Shown: one piece after another, positions 1 through 12,767 of the stretch
Position numbering within the stretch: the first letter of the stretch is position 1
Layout: every line of letters starts with the position of its first letter
Assembly (NCBI GenBank): GCA_020746875.1
Contig: JAGTJL010000013.1
Location: 1,178,001-1,242,000 of the forward strand
Direction of reading: 5' to 3'
DNA: 64,000 nt
Source of the DNA: Rhexocercosporidium sp. MPI-PUGE-AT-0058
Taxonomy: Eukaryota; Ascomycota; Leotiomycetes; Helotiales
Position numbers and translations under genes: made by a program
Notes under the pieces: generated by a model
The model's database searches: none
What the model was told of the DNA's origin: nothing
What the model saw: only the letters and a program-made list of their open reading frames with translations

Positions 1-546
1 CACTCTATCCATCCTGTGCAAATTCAAAATTTGGCGTCGCCATCGTCGTCAGGAGAGTTGTACCTTTCGGCATGTATAAATGCTGTGTTTTTACTGAGCA
101 GTTGTCTCCGTTAGATCATGTCACTTGAGAAGAAATACTCGGTGCTGAGATCTGATCGTCTGATTGAGGATATCCCCAAGACTGCTGCGATGTCCATGTT
201 TTGGGGAAATGTGTCTCTTCCTCTCCCTCGACTGATTCTAGACCGAATAGGCCAGCTTGTACCAGTTCGTCGTGATGATCCAATCACATAGGTAACTTCG
301 AACAACACAAAGCCTCAGATCTCAGCCCATGTATTAGGTGACTTTCTTCTATTTGGCTAATACGCAGCTAAGGGCCTCGGGAGCGCTTTTTCACTGGAAT
401 GCCTACCAGGTGCTACAATCTAGCAGAAAGAAAAGTAGTGAACATGAACATGCGATAAAGCTCAACGATGTCTTACGTATAATAGGTGGCCTGCTCCGAG
501 CAAAGCAGTCCTTTTTCTCTCTTTTAGCCATCACCAAGCTTATCAA
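1..546. other. Downstream flank of KMT6, no gene seen
   Basis: This is the 3' flank of the minus-strand KMT6 gene. Only short unsupported frames are present and I see no repeat or RNA gene. The KMT6 3' UTR probably lies here. Confidence 0.5.
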
Positions 547-3500
547 TCACCGCGAATACCTGGCCGGTCTATTTATCTTCCGCCGCCTTGGGCGCTCGCT
601 AGTATTGTCATCTCCCTTATCATCTTCCTCCTCCTGCTCTTCATCAACAAGAGGTCCCATCGGCGCAGCAGTCTTCCGCATCTTACTACCAGGTCCTTTC
701 TTATCCCCAGATTTTGCGCCACCGCGAATAGCATTTATCTTATCTCTTGTGCCTCTCTTCCGCTGGTCCATACCATCCAACGCATCTAACGCCTCTTCTC
801 CTTCCAAAACACCTCTCTTACTCCCAACATGAGCCTTAGGCAAAGTTTTGTTCAGCCCTTGCTTCTCGGCGAACTTCTTGCCGTAATTGAAGAGAAGCTC
901 CTCGCCTACGTCGATGTCTCGTAGAGCAATGAATTTAATCCTATGCTCGCCATTTACGAGGACAATCTTAGCTTCGCAATTGAGCCCGTCAGCGGCACTG
1001 CCACTGTGGTTGATAAAGCGTGTCTTGTTGCCCAGTCTAGCAGCGTCGATAACGCGATCTTGATTTAGGTCGAAGAGGAAGGAGAGGAATTTGCGGTCAT
1101 AGACTATGCCTCTGCGGTCGGCTTCTTCGGAAGATATATTCTACAGACAATTAGCAGAACGTTAAGTGCAGACTGATTAAGTCTTGACGTACCTCGCCAG
1201 CATACTCGCTCAGGAAATCGCCTTTTTTAACGGCTTCTGCAAGGTATAGTCCGAAGCCCACGAGCTGACTCTCTCCCATTACCATGGCTTTGGAAACGCC
1301 TCGCTGTAAATAGACGTTCTGGCAGCCTGTTGTGAAGAGTTCGTCGTCGTACTTATTAACCGGGTTAATACGAGCTAGTGCTCCGCAAGTGCCGCATTCA
1401 GGACCGCATTCTCTATTCATTTGAATGCAGATGCAGGTCTCTGTTGTACAAGATAGACCACATGAAGTGCAAGCGCAGCCAGTAAACCTTCTCGGACAGT
1501 CATCGGAGCAGCCGCAGAAGCTCTCACACAATATATTCGACGTAGCACAAGGACAAGAATCGCCTTTGCCGTCCGGTCGAGCAAGACAGGGTCCTGGATG
1601 GCCACACTATTTGGAAGCGGTCAGAAAGCGTGTTCAAGGAAAATTGTGGCAGTAACTTACAGCAATCGCCTGTCCTCTTTCTTGATGCAAATGTGCAGTA
1701 GTCGATTCATTCAGGTCTCCTTTGATAGTCTTCTTCTTGTTGTCGTACCATTCGGGTTTCTTAGCCCGTGCGTTCGGAACTTCCTCTACTTCTTCCTCGT
1801 GACGTTCGCTCTCATAGCGCTGAATCTCGGCATAAACAGTCCAGCAAGGAACATCTAGTGCGAACGCTATATAGCAAGATCGGTAGTTTGGGTGCCTGTA
1901 CGTTGTGATCATCTGCGGGAGGACCGCCAAGTGCTCTTCATCAAATTCATAGTCCAACTCCGAGAAATCGATTGCCATGTAACATTCGTCCGAACAGGAT
2001 TTTGTCCTACCCTCTGGCAAGGGCTCTATGTTCTTCTTGATCCGGCTTCGATGTCGTCGAACCGTATCCTCGTAATTCAGATTGAGCGCTTTGGGTTCGT
2101 ATTTCATCTCAGGGGATCTCTCGTTTCCTTCATCCTCGACGTCACTCGAGTCTATACGCTCATGAGCGAAATCCCCGTGTGTCGGACAATCGACTACTGC
2201 GCATATTAAGCAAGTAAGATCCGCATACGTCCCAATCCGATTTGCAGGGGGGCCAGGCTTTTTCTTTGCTGCTTCATTCCTTGACAGCTCGATCATCTCC
2301 TTGAGCAAGCCAGCTGGGAGAATGACGTCTTGGGAAGCTACCCCAAAGACTTTGTCGAAAGCTTCACAAAATCCACGAGCAGTATCTCTGGTTTTATGGT
2401 CCAACGGCTCATCAAAAGACTCTAGAAGTAGCCTTCGATTTCTAGGTTCCATGCCAAGTTCTCGGCTGTCTTCGTCATGCAGCAAAAGATAGTGCTTCAA
2501 AGTGTCTAGGTCGCAGTTCAGTTGAAGCTCTTCCAACCATATAGGCAAATATTGTCTGATTCGGGCGTTCTCCTCGGATTCTCGACTAGTCTCGGAGCTA
2601 CGGGGACTGTAAACTTGCTCTAGTTCTCTGACAAGTTTCTTGAAATTGGCTTCGTTTCTCGACTCGCCGAGGAAGGGAATGAACTTCAGCTTCTCATCAT
2701 CTGCTCTCAAAATGTTACGCCGAACATTTGTGTGCGAGCTGTACCCCGGAACTCGAGGAGTATCTCCGAATGACTGTGTTGCAATAATCTGGCTCTTGCC
2801 TTTGCCGAGTTTACCATTCTTTTGTACGGGCTATACTGATGAGTAAACCATAACCAGGGACGTTTCCTTTCCTACTTACATAATGATAAACAGTATCCTT
2901 GACTTTACCAGGAGGGACTGGGGCTCCTGGCTCCAGAACTACAGACTTCATTGAAGTAAATGGCGAGATTTTGTCAACTGCAAGAGTGTTCATCTCCAAA
3001 GCAGCTTCTCGTGCATCCGCCAGAGTATATCTTGTAGACATCGCATGGTCATCTCTCATTCCTTGCAGAAAGCTACGCAGTCGTTCCTCCAGATCAGGTT
3101 CATCTACTTTCTGAGTGTCGGATTTGGCGGCCGATTTGCCTCGACGCGCCATGAGCTCCCTGGGAGACTGACTTCGGCGTTCTGGTGAAGCGATTGTGCG
3201 AGATAATTGCTGCTGTTGTTGCTGCTGTCGTAGGCGAGTAATGAGGGGTGATGTAGAGCCAATTGATGAAACAACATTCTCCTGGCTTTGGTGGCCCCCA
3301 TCAGAATATCTGGATGGGCTTTCATTTTGAACTGCCAGGTCGCGAGAAGAGAACGTATCTTCCATCTCGTTATCTTCCTCATCATCATCATGATCCTCGT
3401 CTTGGTCCGCGAGATGAAGCAGCACCGAACCCCCTTCATTTTCCTGTGTTGATTGAACGGGCTCCGGATTGTGGTCTTTCGGCTTGCTAAAAGACTCTAA

Positions 3501-4040
3501 GGACTCGTTAGCTACTAGGCTTGGTGTGTCTTCTGATGCTAGCCTAGAAGGTGATGCTCCGAAAGAAACCGCAAAAGCAGGGGATTCCGGCCTGGGAGGT
3601 GAGACTCCGAAATTCAGCGTGGCAGCTGGTGGTTCCTTGATGATAAATCTCGTGGTATCCCTCCCAGGTCCCCGAGGCGTAGAAGCTGAGTAGTGACTTG
3701 ACGGAGGGTTTGGGGAATGCTTGCGAGCCGAAGACGGGGATGGAAGAGAGAATTTTACTGCTGGAGCATTGTCTATATCTATCTGGGATGGATTTGATTG
3801 AGCGATTGATGGGATGGGTACTGATGGCTCTCCGTTCCGGAGGGGGGCATTTGAAGCACCAGTACGTAACAGGCGCGAGGGAGGGGGAGGTGTCGTTAGA
3901 TCTATGGCGGGCCCTCTTACAGAGCCTCTCAAATTGGGCCTTGGTGGAGGTGGAAGGTCGTCATCGTCATCGTCGTCGCTGGAAAGGAAGGTAAGATCGA
4001 CGACGTCGCGACTTTCTGCTGAGGGGTGTTGAGGAGCCAT
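547..4040 (-). CDS. KMT6: Histone H3K27 methyltransferase, PRC2 catalytic subunit (EZH2/KMT6)
   Basis: This is the catalytic subunit of Polycomb repressive complex 2, which methylates histone H3 lysine 27 in the nucleus to silence genes. Four exons fit GT-AG splicing with intact phase: 4040-2880, 2830-1661, 1606-1193 and 1140-547 (introns 49, 54 and 52 bp), giving about 1112 residues. The N-terminal third is disordered; residues about 13-28 read [16 protein letters not shown], a SUMO-interaction-like motif. The middle has a Cys/His cluster ([15 protein letters not shown]) like the EZH2 MCSS region. Exon 3 opens with the CXC domain (CGHPGPC, then many paired cysteines) and runs into SET. SET motifs are SEYAGE, EEADRRG, FINHS, then a cysteine, and GEELLFNYG. 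The C-terminus is a basic and acidic tail. The NHS-to-Cys spacing is wider than in animal EZH2. Family identity is very secure; exact exon ends were inferred by eye. Confidence 0.95.
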
Positions 4041-4479
4041 AGCGGCTGAAAAGGCAGCGAAGCCCTCCGAGTTATAGGTTTCTTGTTGTGGCTGGTAGAA
4101 GGTGGGGAATGTCTTCCTTGAGAACTCAAGCCGCAGCCAACTTGTCGTAAAGCCTCCTCCTTCTATTCGTGTGGGCTAGGATGGGGTGGGGACAGAAGCA
4201 ATGGCGCTTCTCTGAGTTGGAGAGTATCTACCAAAGTTCGGCGACACGTGACCACCAGCTTCTCGTAGATTGAGCTAGTTTGTGGACCTGGAACAGCACA
4301 TGAACCGATGGAGTCGCTGGTATACCTCGCTCGCCTTTTTGAGTTGGGCTTTGGCGATAGCTACGGCTGTGACTGTCTTGGTGTAGGATGGACTCAAAGC
4401 TATTGAGGTCAATCAGTCAGAAGTCTCTTTAGAAGTGTTAAGTTGAGTTGAGTGGCTGAGATAAGGCAGTGAGTGGTAC

Positions 4480-4512
4480 ATATATATGTATATATATATA
4501 TATATATATATG
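4480..4512. repeat. (TA)n microsatellite
   Basis: A nearly pure TA dinucleotide run about 440 bp upstream of the KMT6 start codon. Confidence 0.9.
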
Positions 4513-5092
4513 TAGGTGTATATATGGGACTCACGATCCACGCTAGACAGACAACCACTTCTCTTCACCTTCTCCTCGAGCTCCTCAAGCTCCTTCTTCA
4601 GGCCAGCACTTACTCACCCAAGAGCAAACAAATCAGCGCGTCTTGTTCTCCAAGATGAAGCTACCAGGAGACGAGATGTCGGGGTGGGATGCGGCCGCTT
4701 GTCCGAGATAAAATGGGCGTGGAGGAAGGAAGAAACACAAAGCTTAGGCTTGCATAAATAAATGAATAAACGAATGGGGCATAACTGCCTGCACAACTTG
4801 CACATGATTTGCACCACCACCAGCCACCAAAGGGCTCTGCTTACATAATACCCGGTCGGTTCAATTGGATTGTCTGGCAGCCCAATTTAACTAACTACTT
4901 GGGTACATGTGCACGTACGTGTACTTTAGATGTGTACTTTCGATGCAGAACAATACCACAGTCCGTCATCCTTTCCCAAGTCCACGTGGAATCCATTTCT
5001 TTTATGAGATCGGGTGATAAGTTCCTTACTACGACGATCTCCAAGTCTCATAATTCTCATTACTTATCATTTATTACTGTTTTTTTTGCTAA

Positions 5093-5231
5093 TGTTCTGT
5101 TCTGTTCTGTTCTGTTCCTTTTTTCTTCTTTCTGCGCTGTGCTGCACTGGACTGCAAGTCCCCCACGCCCGGAAGGAAGCTGCTTCTGGAAAAAGGCAGT
5201 GCTGGTGCTGCTGCTGCTGCTGCTGCTGTTG
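5093..5231. repeat. Simple repeats: TGTTC pentamer and CTG triplet
   Basis: A five-copy TGTTC-type pentamer lies at 5093-5117 and a CTG/GCT triplet run at about 5201-5231. Both are low-complexity DNA within the intergenic region. Confidence 0.85.
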
Positions 5232-8107
5232 CGCTTGCGACTCTTGCTCAAGAAGTTCCGATTCGTGGCTGAAGACAGCTGAAAAAAAGCCTGCATGTCT
5301 ACCCAGTCAAGCCCTGGTAAGCCACAGGTGGAGCTACGCCCGACATCCCCAGCACGATGGCCAGTATCTGTCAGTCTCTGCAAAGATATGCAATGCAATG
5401 CACTGCACTGGACTGTCACCTTCAAGCGATCGCATTGTTCTGTTTAGATGCTCTCGGTGTCCTTCACTAGAGGGGGGAATTTTGGGATGGCATGCGGGCT
5501 TGGGCATTTCTTTTGGAGGCATCACGTCACCCACGCCTGGAACCTGGAATTCCCCAGGACAATGATAATTGTTCCGATGGGTCAATGTGGCATTTGCAGT
5601 ATTCCAGCACTGGCTGAATTAAGACCTGAGTGTTTGTCTCCTTTTACCGTTGGTGGACAAGCACAATATGAAAAGCCTCAATTTGATTTCATGCTTGAGA
5701 TCGAGAATGCGCTTGATACTGGGGATGGCTTATCCAACACATCCGCAATCATTGCATTACTTTTTAGCATTCTGTTACATCTGGCAACGTCACAGGCCAG
5801 GCGTCGCATACGGGGAGCCTGCCCGAGGATATTGTTTTACATTGTGATCTTCATATTAAAGAGGCTGGCGAGGTTGCAACTCTCATTGGAAAGATCCTGT
5901 ACCCGAGACTTCCGTCTTCGAGAAGCATTTCACGTTTCGTGTTTCATGTTTCTGCCGATCGAAAATACCACGAGAGAGGCGCTGGTTGGATGACCTGCAG
6001 GGTCTTCGGAGAGACAAGATCGTTCGAGGCGCTTCTCCGAGGCAGGTTGGCAGAGTTCGTCCAGTCAATCGGTGATGGTGATCCCATGGTTTAAGTGAAA
6101 GAGGCACGTCCGAGCATTGGGCAGGCTAGAAGTAGAAGGAGGCCTGTCTCGTCTTTCCCAACACCTTGGTTCCTGGCTAGTCGGATGGATGCATGTCAGA
6201 AAAGATTCCGTGGATCTTACTTGATGCTAATCCCAAGTCCTGGTCAGTGGTTGTGAGTTGTGTTACCCACAGAAACTTTGATATGGCCATGCGCATACTT
6301 TCGTTGTTTGCGGATTACAGAGTCGCCAGCTTGGAGGGCGTGCCTGACGTGATAGTGGTTGTGGTCATGGTCGTGGTAGTGTAGAGCACTTGTGTACCAA
6401 ACTACCAGTGTGGCCCTGTCATGGCCCCTCTAAGACGCCTGCAGAAGCTGGGTTGGACGCTCACCGCCTTTCCTTTTCTAAACCTCTACTACTGTCGCGT
6501 CGTGACGTTACCATGAGCAAGACGAGGAGTTCTTTACAGGAATCAAATATCAGCGGGTTCTTCCGAGCCACGTACCTGATTCAAGAAACTGGCCGCCACT
6601 GCAAACTTGCAGACAGAAGAAGAATGGCTGCGTATCCAGGCGACAAGGCTGCATGGCGTACTGGGGTGTGACGAATCTCGATGATGGCTGACCGAAGCTG
6701 AAGACATCCCGTGTGTCTTGGCATTAATTGAGGAGCACTCGAAGCAGACTCTGCAGCAACTGGCAATCTCTCTCTCACTGAAAACAGGGCTTTCAAGCGA
6801 ACGCAAGTCGGATGACTCTTGTCGTGTTTCGCAAACGTCGTTGGTGTCCTCCTACCTTATCTTACTTCGTATCAAGGGTACAGTACTGTACTGTAATGAT
6901 CGGACATTTTCTGTCTGTGCTGAATGACCCCCATTTTACTCATTCCAGAAGAAAAAGCAAACGGGTTTGCTTCCTTGGTTGGCTTCTCGAACAGTAGAAT
7001 ATTCTAGCGCGCCGCACAGATACCAAAGGTCAGATTACTTGTATTAGTGTCTCAGCAACGGACGGCAAGAGATCGTAGGTCCCTGGGCAGCTGTGGAGAA
7101 GAAGGGGGTATCTGTTCGAGTGGAAAGACAAGCAGCATCTTCAAGTCAGAACGATTTCCCGCTAATCCAACAATAGCAACAGCAATTCGATCCATCTCAG
7201 ACCCCGCTTCCACCCCGTCTAACCCGCCGTCCAGGGCCGTCCGTCTTCGAGTCTGCCCTGACCTACAAGACGAGGCTCGCACTCACTTGTCCATCGAGCG
7301 GTGTGCCAGCCACAGGACAGGGCAATAGCCAGTTTTGATGGCAGCTACAGTACGATTTTTGCTGCGCCATTGTCTCTTGTGCCTGACTTGAGCCGGCCTG
7401 CTCAATCAGCTTAAATACGTTCCTAGAATTTTATCAGGGGGCATGGTGCTGCTTTACCCCTACAACTCGGCAGCCAGCCTGCCCCTCCACTCAGGACATG
7501 CAGTGCAGTGCGGTGCAGTGCGCCACAGCCTCCGTTATCAAACACAAACCCTGTTGGTTCTCCTCCCTGTCTCTGCCCATGTTCACATCATGTGGACTTG
7601 AGAAGTAGCCAGGGGTACTGTTGCAAAAGAAGACCAGGGTAGACCCAGGACGTTGAAGAACTATATGCTTCACAATTCCCCTTAACGTCGCTTCACCATT
7701 TCTCACCTCTTCTGCCACAAATTTGTTGTACTCTTCGGTGTGTTATTGTTTTTATATTATTCTCTCTTGTTTCCCATCTTTGTCTTTTCTAGTTATTTAT
7801 TACTTCGCTGCGACGCGGTTCTTCGTCATTTTACAGCAAGGTCCTCTTCCCTGTCGCAAAAGGCTGGGCTACCGACACTCGTAGCACCTAGCTTCTCTTT
7901 GAGACACACATATTACTTCTAATATCAACAAAAAATAAGAGGCATTCTTCATATTCCACATCGCGGGCACAGCTGCTACGGATTTCTTTCTGGAGGTGCT
8001 CTGCTTTTTGGAACCTTCCACCCTTTTGCTCCACCGAATGGAGCTACACCGAAATTCGAGTCGTCCGCAAGCACTAGAACTGTTCAACATCCTGCATTAT
8101 AATCACC

Positions 8108-10153
8108 ATGGCTTCCTCAGATTATCTACTCCCTACTGTCGCCCAGTGTGAGTCATTGACGAACGATCAATGTCGCCAGATTCAGGATATTCTTGACCCA
8201 CAGGGCATCAGAGCAAATAAAGACTGGGAAATTTCACACCAATACGACCTTATACGGCTGTACATGACGATGAAAAGCTTCAATCAGATTGAGCATGCGA
8301 TGAAAAAGAAGATGGACTGCTCGTAGGTTGCCGTTCTTACAGGTACCAGATTGTGAGACTGACGTGTGACTAGATACAAGACATACAACAATCGGTTCCG
8401 TGGCTGGCTGTTCCCAACCAACCAAGCCGAACGAGAACAGATGATCGTCGGCCTCTATGCGGCGGTGTCGAACCAGCCAAATCCAGCACCGGTCGTAATC
8501 CCTCCTCCACAAAACAGAATCTTGCTCCCTATCAGATCGAGTCCACCGCAACAAGCTTCGCAGGTTCCTGTGAACCTATTTCCCCATCCTCAGCAACACC
8601 TCGTCAGTGAGTCATCGCAACAACGTAATTCTATCTCGACAGTCAGCACATTTAGTAGCGGTTTCTCGGTTGCCACAACCAACTCCTCTGCCAGTTCTGT
8701 TAGTCAATACGCAGCTCCTCCTAGGCCTCAACTGCAACCCCCGCCCCAACCACAGGTCCGGCCACCACAGCCTCCTAAGCATGATCCAAACTTGGGATTG
8801 TGGAACGATATCCTCCGAGTCATACCCTGTAGACAGAATCATAGCCTCTTGATGTGGTACGAAACATTTCCTAGATGCTCCGTGTGTGGCTTCTCCCAAT
8901 GGCATGCATTGATGCTTCATGCTGGCTCAGATAGCAGCAGAACATTTCTAAATGCCATGCGTCAACTGAAGGATCTAATCAAGCATGACTTCGCTGGAAA
9001 TTACCCTGTACACTTTCTCATGTCTGCTGGAGTGGGGATGGATTACTTCATCCATCTCGATCAGCAATGCAACATCGGTGGACAAAATGTCTTTGGCCAA
9101 AATCCACTCCACGTACTCAACCCGCGGAATCTCGGAGACCAGTTGATCGGCTTCTTGGAATACTTCAACACGCGTGATCCTTTACCTGGCGTGCTTCTTT
9201 CCCAACGCGATATCTATTGTGTCACACCTCTCCAGACACTACTACAGCAGCCTCTTGAAGGACATATGTATCATCGCGTTTTGAAAACTTTTCCCTGCGC
9301 CTTGATATCTCTCCGCTCGCTCGACACCTCGGGTCGGTGCGTGATGGTGATGATGAATAACGCTTCCCTAAAGATCAAGCGAGAATCGACAAAAGACTGG
9401 GAAAAGATACAAAATGGTATCACGGTTACTGAATCATTTCTCGCCGAGGCAAAGAGCCAGAGCGGAAGTGTGCAGGACTACGGGTTCCATGACATTGCTC
9501 GGGGTGCACGTGGTACCCCCTGGTACAATATTTCGTATCAATGCCGGATCTGTAATCAGACATGCGATCCGATAAACACCCATACGATCTCGTACCTTGA
9601 TCAGATAGCCTGCGCGTGGGACTACGGGCGAGATTGTAATGCAGCGGACCGGTTTGGAATGACTCCAGCCCATCTGTTAGTCACCAATCCTCGTTGCAAT
9701 AGTGACGGCTCCTCCGAGAAAGCTAGCGACACTGCGGCGCTTTTTCGGAAACTTCTTCCTCATAACTACCCCAACCTGCGAGAAGCTCTCCATGTTCTTG
9801 ACCCCGAGGGTAACAGTCTAATTTTCAATATCGCTACGCGCGGCTTTGACGAAATCCTCGAATATGCGCTGGCTCTTGAAGACCCTTCGCGGAGACCCTC
9901 TATGGTCAATGCTTGCTCAAAGAAACCCAAGGGGAAGTCGTCTAGCAAGGAATGGAGCGTTCTCGAAGCCGTCATAGAGAAGATCGCCGAACTTGATGAG
10001 AGGCTCAGGTATGCTCACTTGACCATGAGCGACAGCACGGTTAGACGACTCTGTGAGGAGAGTAATCGACTAAAAAGATGTAAGCATATTCTCATAGCTG
10101 CAGGTGCACAGATGAACCCCAGCATAACGACTCGATATAAGATCTGCGACTAA
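8108..10153 (+). CDS. Clr5-domain protein with degenerate ankyrin-like repeats
   Basis: Two exons, 8108-8322 and 8374-10153, give 664 residues; the 51-bp intron has donor gtaggt and acceptor tag, and the join keeps the frame. Residues about 39-87 match the fungal Clr5 domain (DWEISHQYDLIRLY, then a YKTYNNRFRGW-type end), an N-terminal module whose best-known member, fission yeast Clr5, acts in silencing. A Gln/Pro/Ser-rich stretch follows (about residues 90-210). Two paired-cysteine segments (near CSVCGF and CRICNQTC) and ankyrin-like pieces (GQNPLHVL, FGMTPAHLL) occupy the rest. No catalytic motif is visible. The role is unknown; a chromatin or scaffold role is inference from the domain. The start is the first ATG before the domain. 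Confidence 0.85.
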
Positions 10154-12543
10154 TGGCCCGGTCCTACCGTTTCTCACACCAACTGCCATCTCACCATCAT
10201 CACCCCTTCAAAGTTTTTGATACGCGCCACCGAACAACACAGCGCGCTGTATTTCTACCTCCTGTAATACTACCTGCTAGTTGCGCCATCTGTTTTTATG
10301 ACTTCCAGCGTTTCGGGTTGTCGTTCTTATTTACTTTCAACCAGCGGTCAAGCGAGCGTCATTTTCCCACCCGTTTTTATTGCTTTTGTTTTTCACCTTT
10401 CAATTATTTTCACCTATTTTCACCATAGACTTACGAACTTCTCACGCGATACCCCGATGTTTCTACACACCTGTACCATTACCGCCTATATACCCATGTT
10501 TCTACTTGGCATCCGGTTCTTCAAGATTTAGCGTTTGGATCGAGAAAGCGACTTTCTGCGGAGGAGGTAAAAAAAAAAGGGTTTTTCTCTTGGGTGCGAT
10601 TTACGAATTTTGGATGCTTTCTATCACACATGGGTTGGAAACGGCGATCTGGACTTTTCTTAGATTGTATCTTTTATCTGTATTTGTACTTCTTTTGCTT
10701 TGGGAATGGACTTGGCGCGCGGGGGGTGGGGGGGGCGACCTCCGGAGGAAATTGGGGTTGGGAAGGGACACCAGGGCGACCTGGCAGCCGGGCTCGGCTG
10801 GGCTGGATATTCAGTTGCATATGAGGAGAAGGTTTTGCCTGGCTAGGTGATTCGAGATAATGATGAGTGTAGGATTATGTACTGTTATGACGCAATTTTG
10901 ATGGATGGGATGTGGGAGATATGAGCAATTTATTAATTGTTGATGCAGCGTACTTGGTTTCTTTTTCTATCTGTGATGTGATGTGATGTGAATACCGAGT
11001 GAGGAAGATGTGGTCCTTTTGGTGACTTGTATTGTGTCGCAAGACAATAAATTCAACATAATACAACACGCAGGCATTCTGGACAGCCAGTTCGACCAAT
11101 ACCTTCGATCCGGCTTAAAATCCTCTGAAGAATTGCAGAAGGTGACGAAGCTTGCTGCAGCCGGCAGTAGTTCTCTTTTGGAAATGGGGTTTAAGCGATA
11201 AGCAGGCGAGAAAAAAGGGGGTGAATCAATCCTCTCAGCAGCAACAGAGCCGGTTCACGATCTCGCCGACACACCCTCAACATCCGGGCCGGGGTCATCG
11301 CATTTACTATCTGGCATTCACGAATGCCATCGGAGTAACCCCAAGCCAAGGCCATCGATCCCGGGATCCGTATCGTAAGATCGACGCACACGTGATCTCC
11401 ACTCGGGATTCTCAAGATTGCCTAAAGTAGTCAGGTACGCCAGCACAGCCACGAGCTACGTTCACGGCTGGCTGCAAAGTACAGTCACATCATCGTCGCT
11501 ACTATCTTCCCTGAAGTTCCTCTTCTCCAAACCCATCCAAGCCTAGCCCCAGTCACCATTGCCTTCAATTCAAGATTGCTTCATCTCTCGACAGTCGGGT
11601 GGTTGGAATGATGACGTAGGTAGATGGTGGTTGCCAGAGGCGTGTCGTCGGCCTCGGATGTTGCTGTGTTTGTGTATCCGGATGGACAGGGCTTATCGGT
11701 AAGTCATACCGTAGAGTAGAGTCTGGACGGTTCGAAGGGTGACCTGATGAGAGACGTGTGGGGGGGTTCGGATAGAGTAGAGTTCTGGATCTGGAGCTGG
11801 AACTGGGGAAACACCCCGGGGCGGATCATGATGGATGGATAGATGGATGGATGGATGGGGAAAGAGGGTAGTTGACGATGTCTGTCTGCATCGGGAGGTG
11901 TTGTGCTTTATTTGTGCATGGGAGCTGGCCAAGGGAAGGGAGAGGAGTGGAGTCGGCAGAGTGAGCGGGAGGAGGGAGGGAAGAAGGGAGGGAAGAGGGT
12001 CAGGGTCCAGTTCTTAGGTAGGTGGGTACTTGTAACAGTAGGTAGGTAGGTGGGTAGGTAGGTATGCAGGGTAATGAAGGAAGGGAGGGAGGGAGGGAGG
12101 GAAGGGAAGCTCAAGTCCCGAGATGCAAGAAAGTCCCCTGCCCGGTTGTTGATGTTGATGTTGATGCTGATGCCGCACCAGGCAAGCTCCTTCTACCTAC
12201 AATACTACTACTAGTACTACCTAGTTGCCTGGGTAAGGTAAGGTAAGCTAGCTTACTGTATGCCTGCCTGCCTACATTATTTGACTGGCTGGAAGATGCT
12301 CTCGTGGGAGAAGTGCAGCAAAAAAGAGACGTGGGCTGTTGGTTCTCGTGCTGCTCTGGGCTTAGCGGGGTAGTGAAAGAGTGAAAGAGTGAAAGAGTGG
12401 GGAGGTAGAAGTGGGTACGACCTACGTCATCACCCTGGTGGTTGCTCGGTGGTTGAGTTGAGTTGGGTTGGGCTGGGCTGGGCTGGGCTGGGATGGCTCG
12501 TTGGGCGGGGCGGGGCGGGGCTGGCTCTAGTAGCTCTGGCTCT
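10154..12543. other. Intergenic DNA with many simple repeats
   Basis: This is the 3' flank of the Clr5-domain gene, then G-rich low-complexity DNA up to the MULE. No gene is supported. It contains GATG, GGTA, GGGA, GTGAAAGA and GGGCT runs, with a clear purine/pyrimidine strand bias from about 11,750 to 12,540. Confidence 0.55.
11828..12108. repeat. Cluster of tetranucleotide repeats
   Basis: GGAT units occur at 11828-11859, GGTA units at about 12015-12064 and GGGA units at about 12077-12108, separated by purine-rich DNA. Confidence 0.85.
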
Positions 12544-12551
12544 AGCTCTGG
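12374..12551. repeat. GTGAAAGA, GGGCT and GCTCTAG tandem runs next to the MULE
   Basis: Short tandem GTGAAAGA units (12374-12400), GGGTT/GGGCT pentamers and GGGGC runs (12454-12530), then GCTCTAG/GCTCTGG units into which the MULE inserted. The same GCTCTGG/GCTCTAG units resume right after the element. Confidence 0.8.
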
Positions 12552-12603
12552 GAGGAGTGATACACAGACGGCCCCCGTCTGTATATCCTCAGGGGTCCCC
12601 CCT
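12552..12603 (+). repeat. Left terminal inverted repeat of the MULE
   Basis: Matches the reverse complement of 15090-15141 at all 52 positions. It contains a 7-bp stem, 3-nt loop palindrome at 12565-12581 (CAGACGG, CCC, CCGTCTG), a candidate transposase-binding site. Confidence 0.95.
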
Positions 12604-12767
12604 GGCTAGCGTAGGCGGTGACCGTAAATGGCAGCGGTGAGCCCGGTACTTGCTTTACCACCAGAATTTGTAAGGAATCGTTGTACTGGATTGAACGCGT
12701 TTATCAGCTTGCATCCTCTCTCACCTTCAATTGCTATTCACTAATTGCTCTTTTAACTTTCGTAGAC

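Larger units (their letters stand above)
4041..8107. other. Long divergent intergenic region between KMT6 and the Clr5-domain gene
   Basis: About 4 kb separates two divergent genes. I see no coding signal, only short shadow frames. It holds simple repeats and several CAGTGCA-type runs (near 5136-5155, 5388-5412 and 7497-7522). Both promoters and probably long 5' leaders lie here. A non-coding transcript is possible but nothing in the sequence proves one. Confidence 0.5.

Noticed and set aside
338..832. 164-codon plus-strand frame
   Set aside because: It is antisense to the KMT6 last exon, and its composition follows from that exon's codons.
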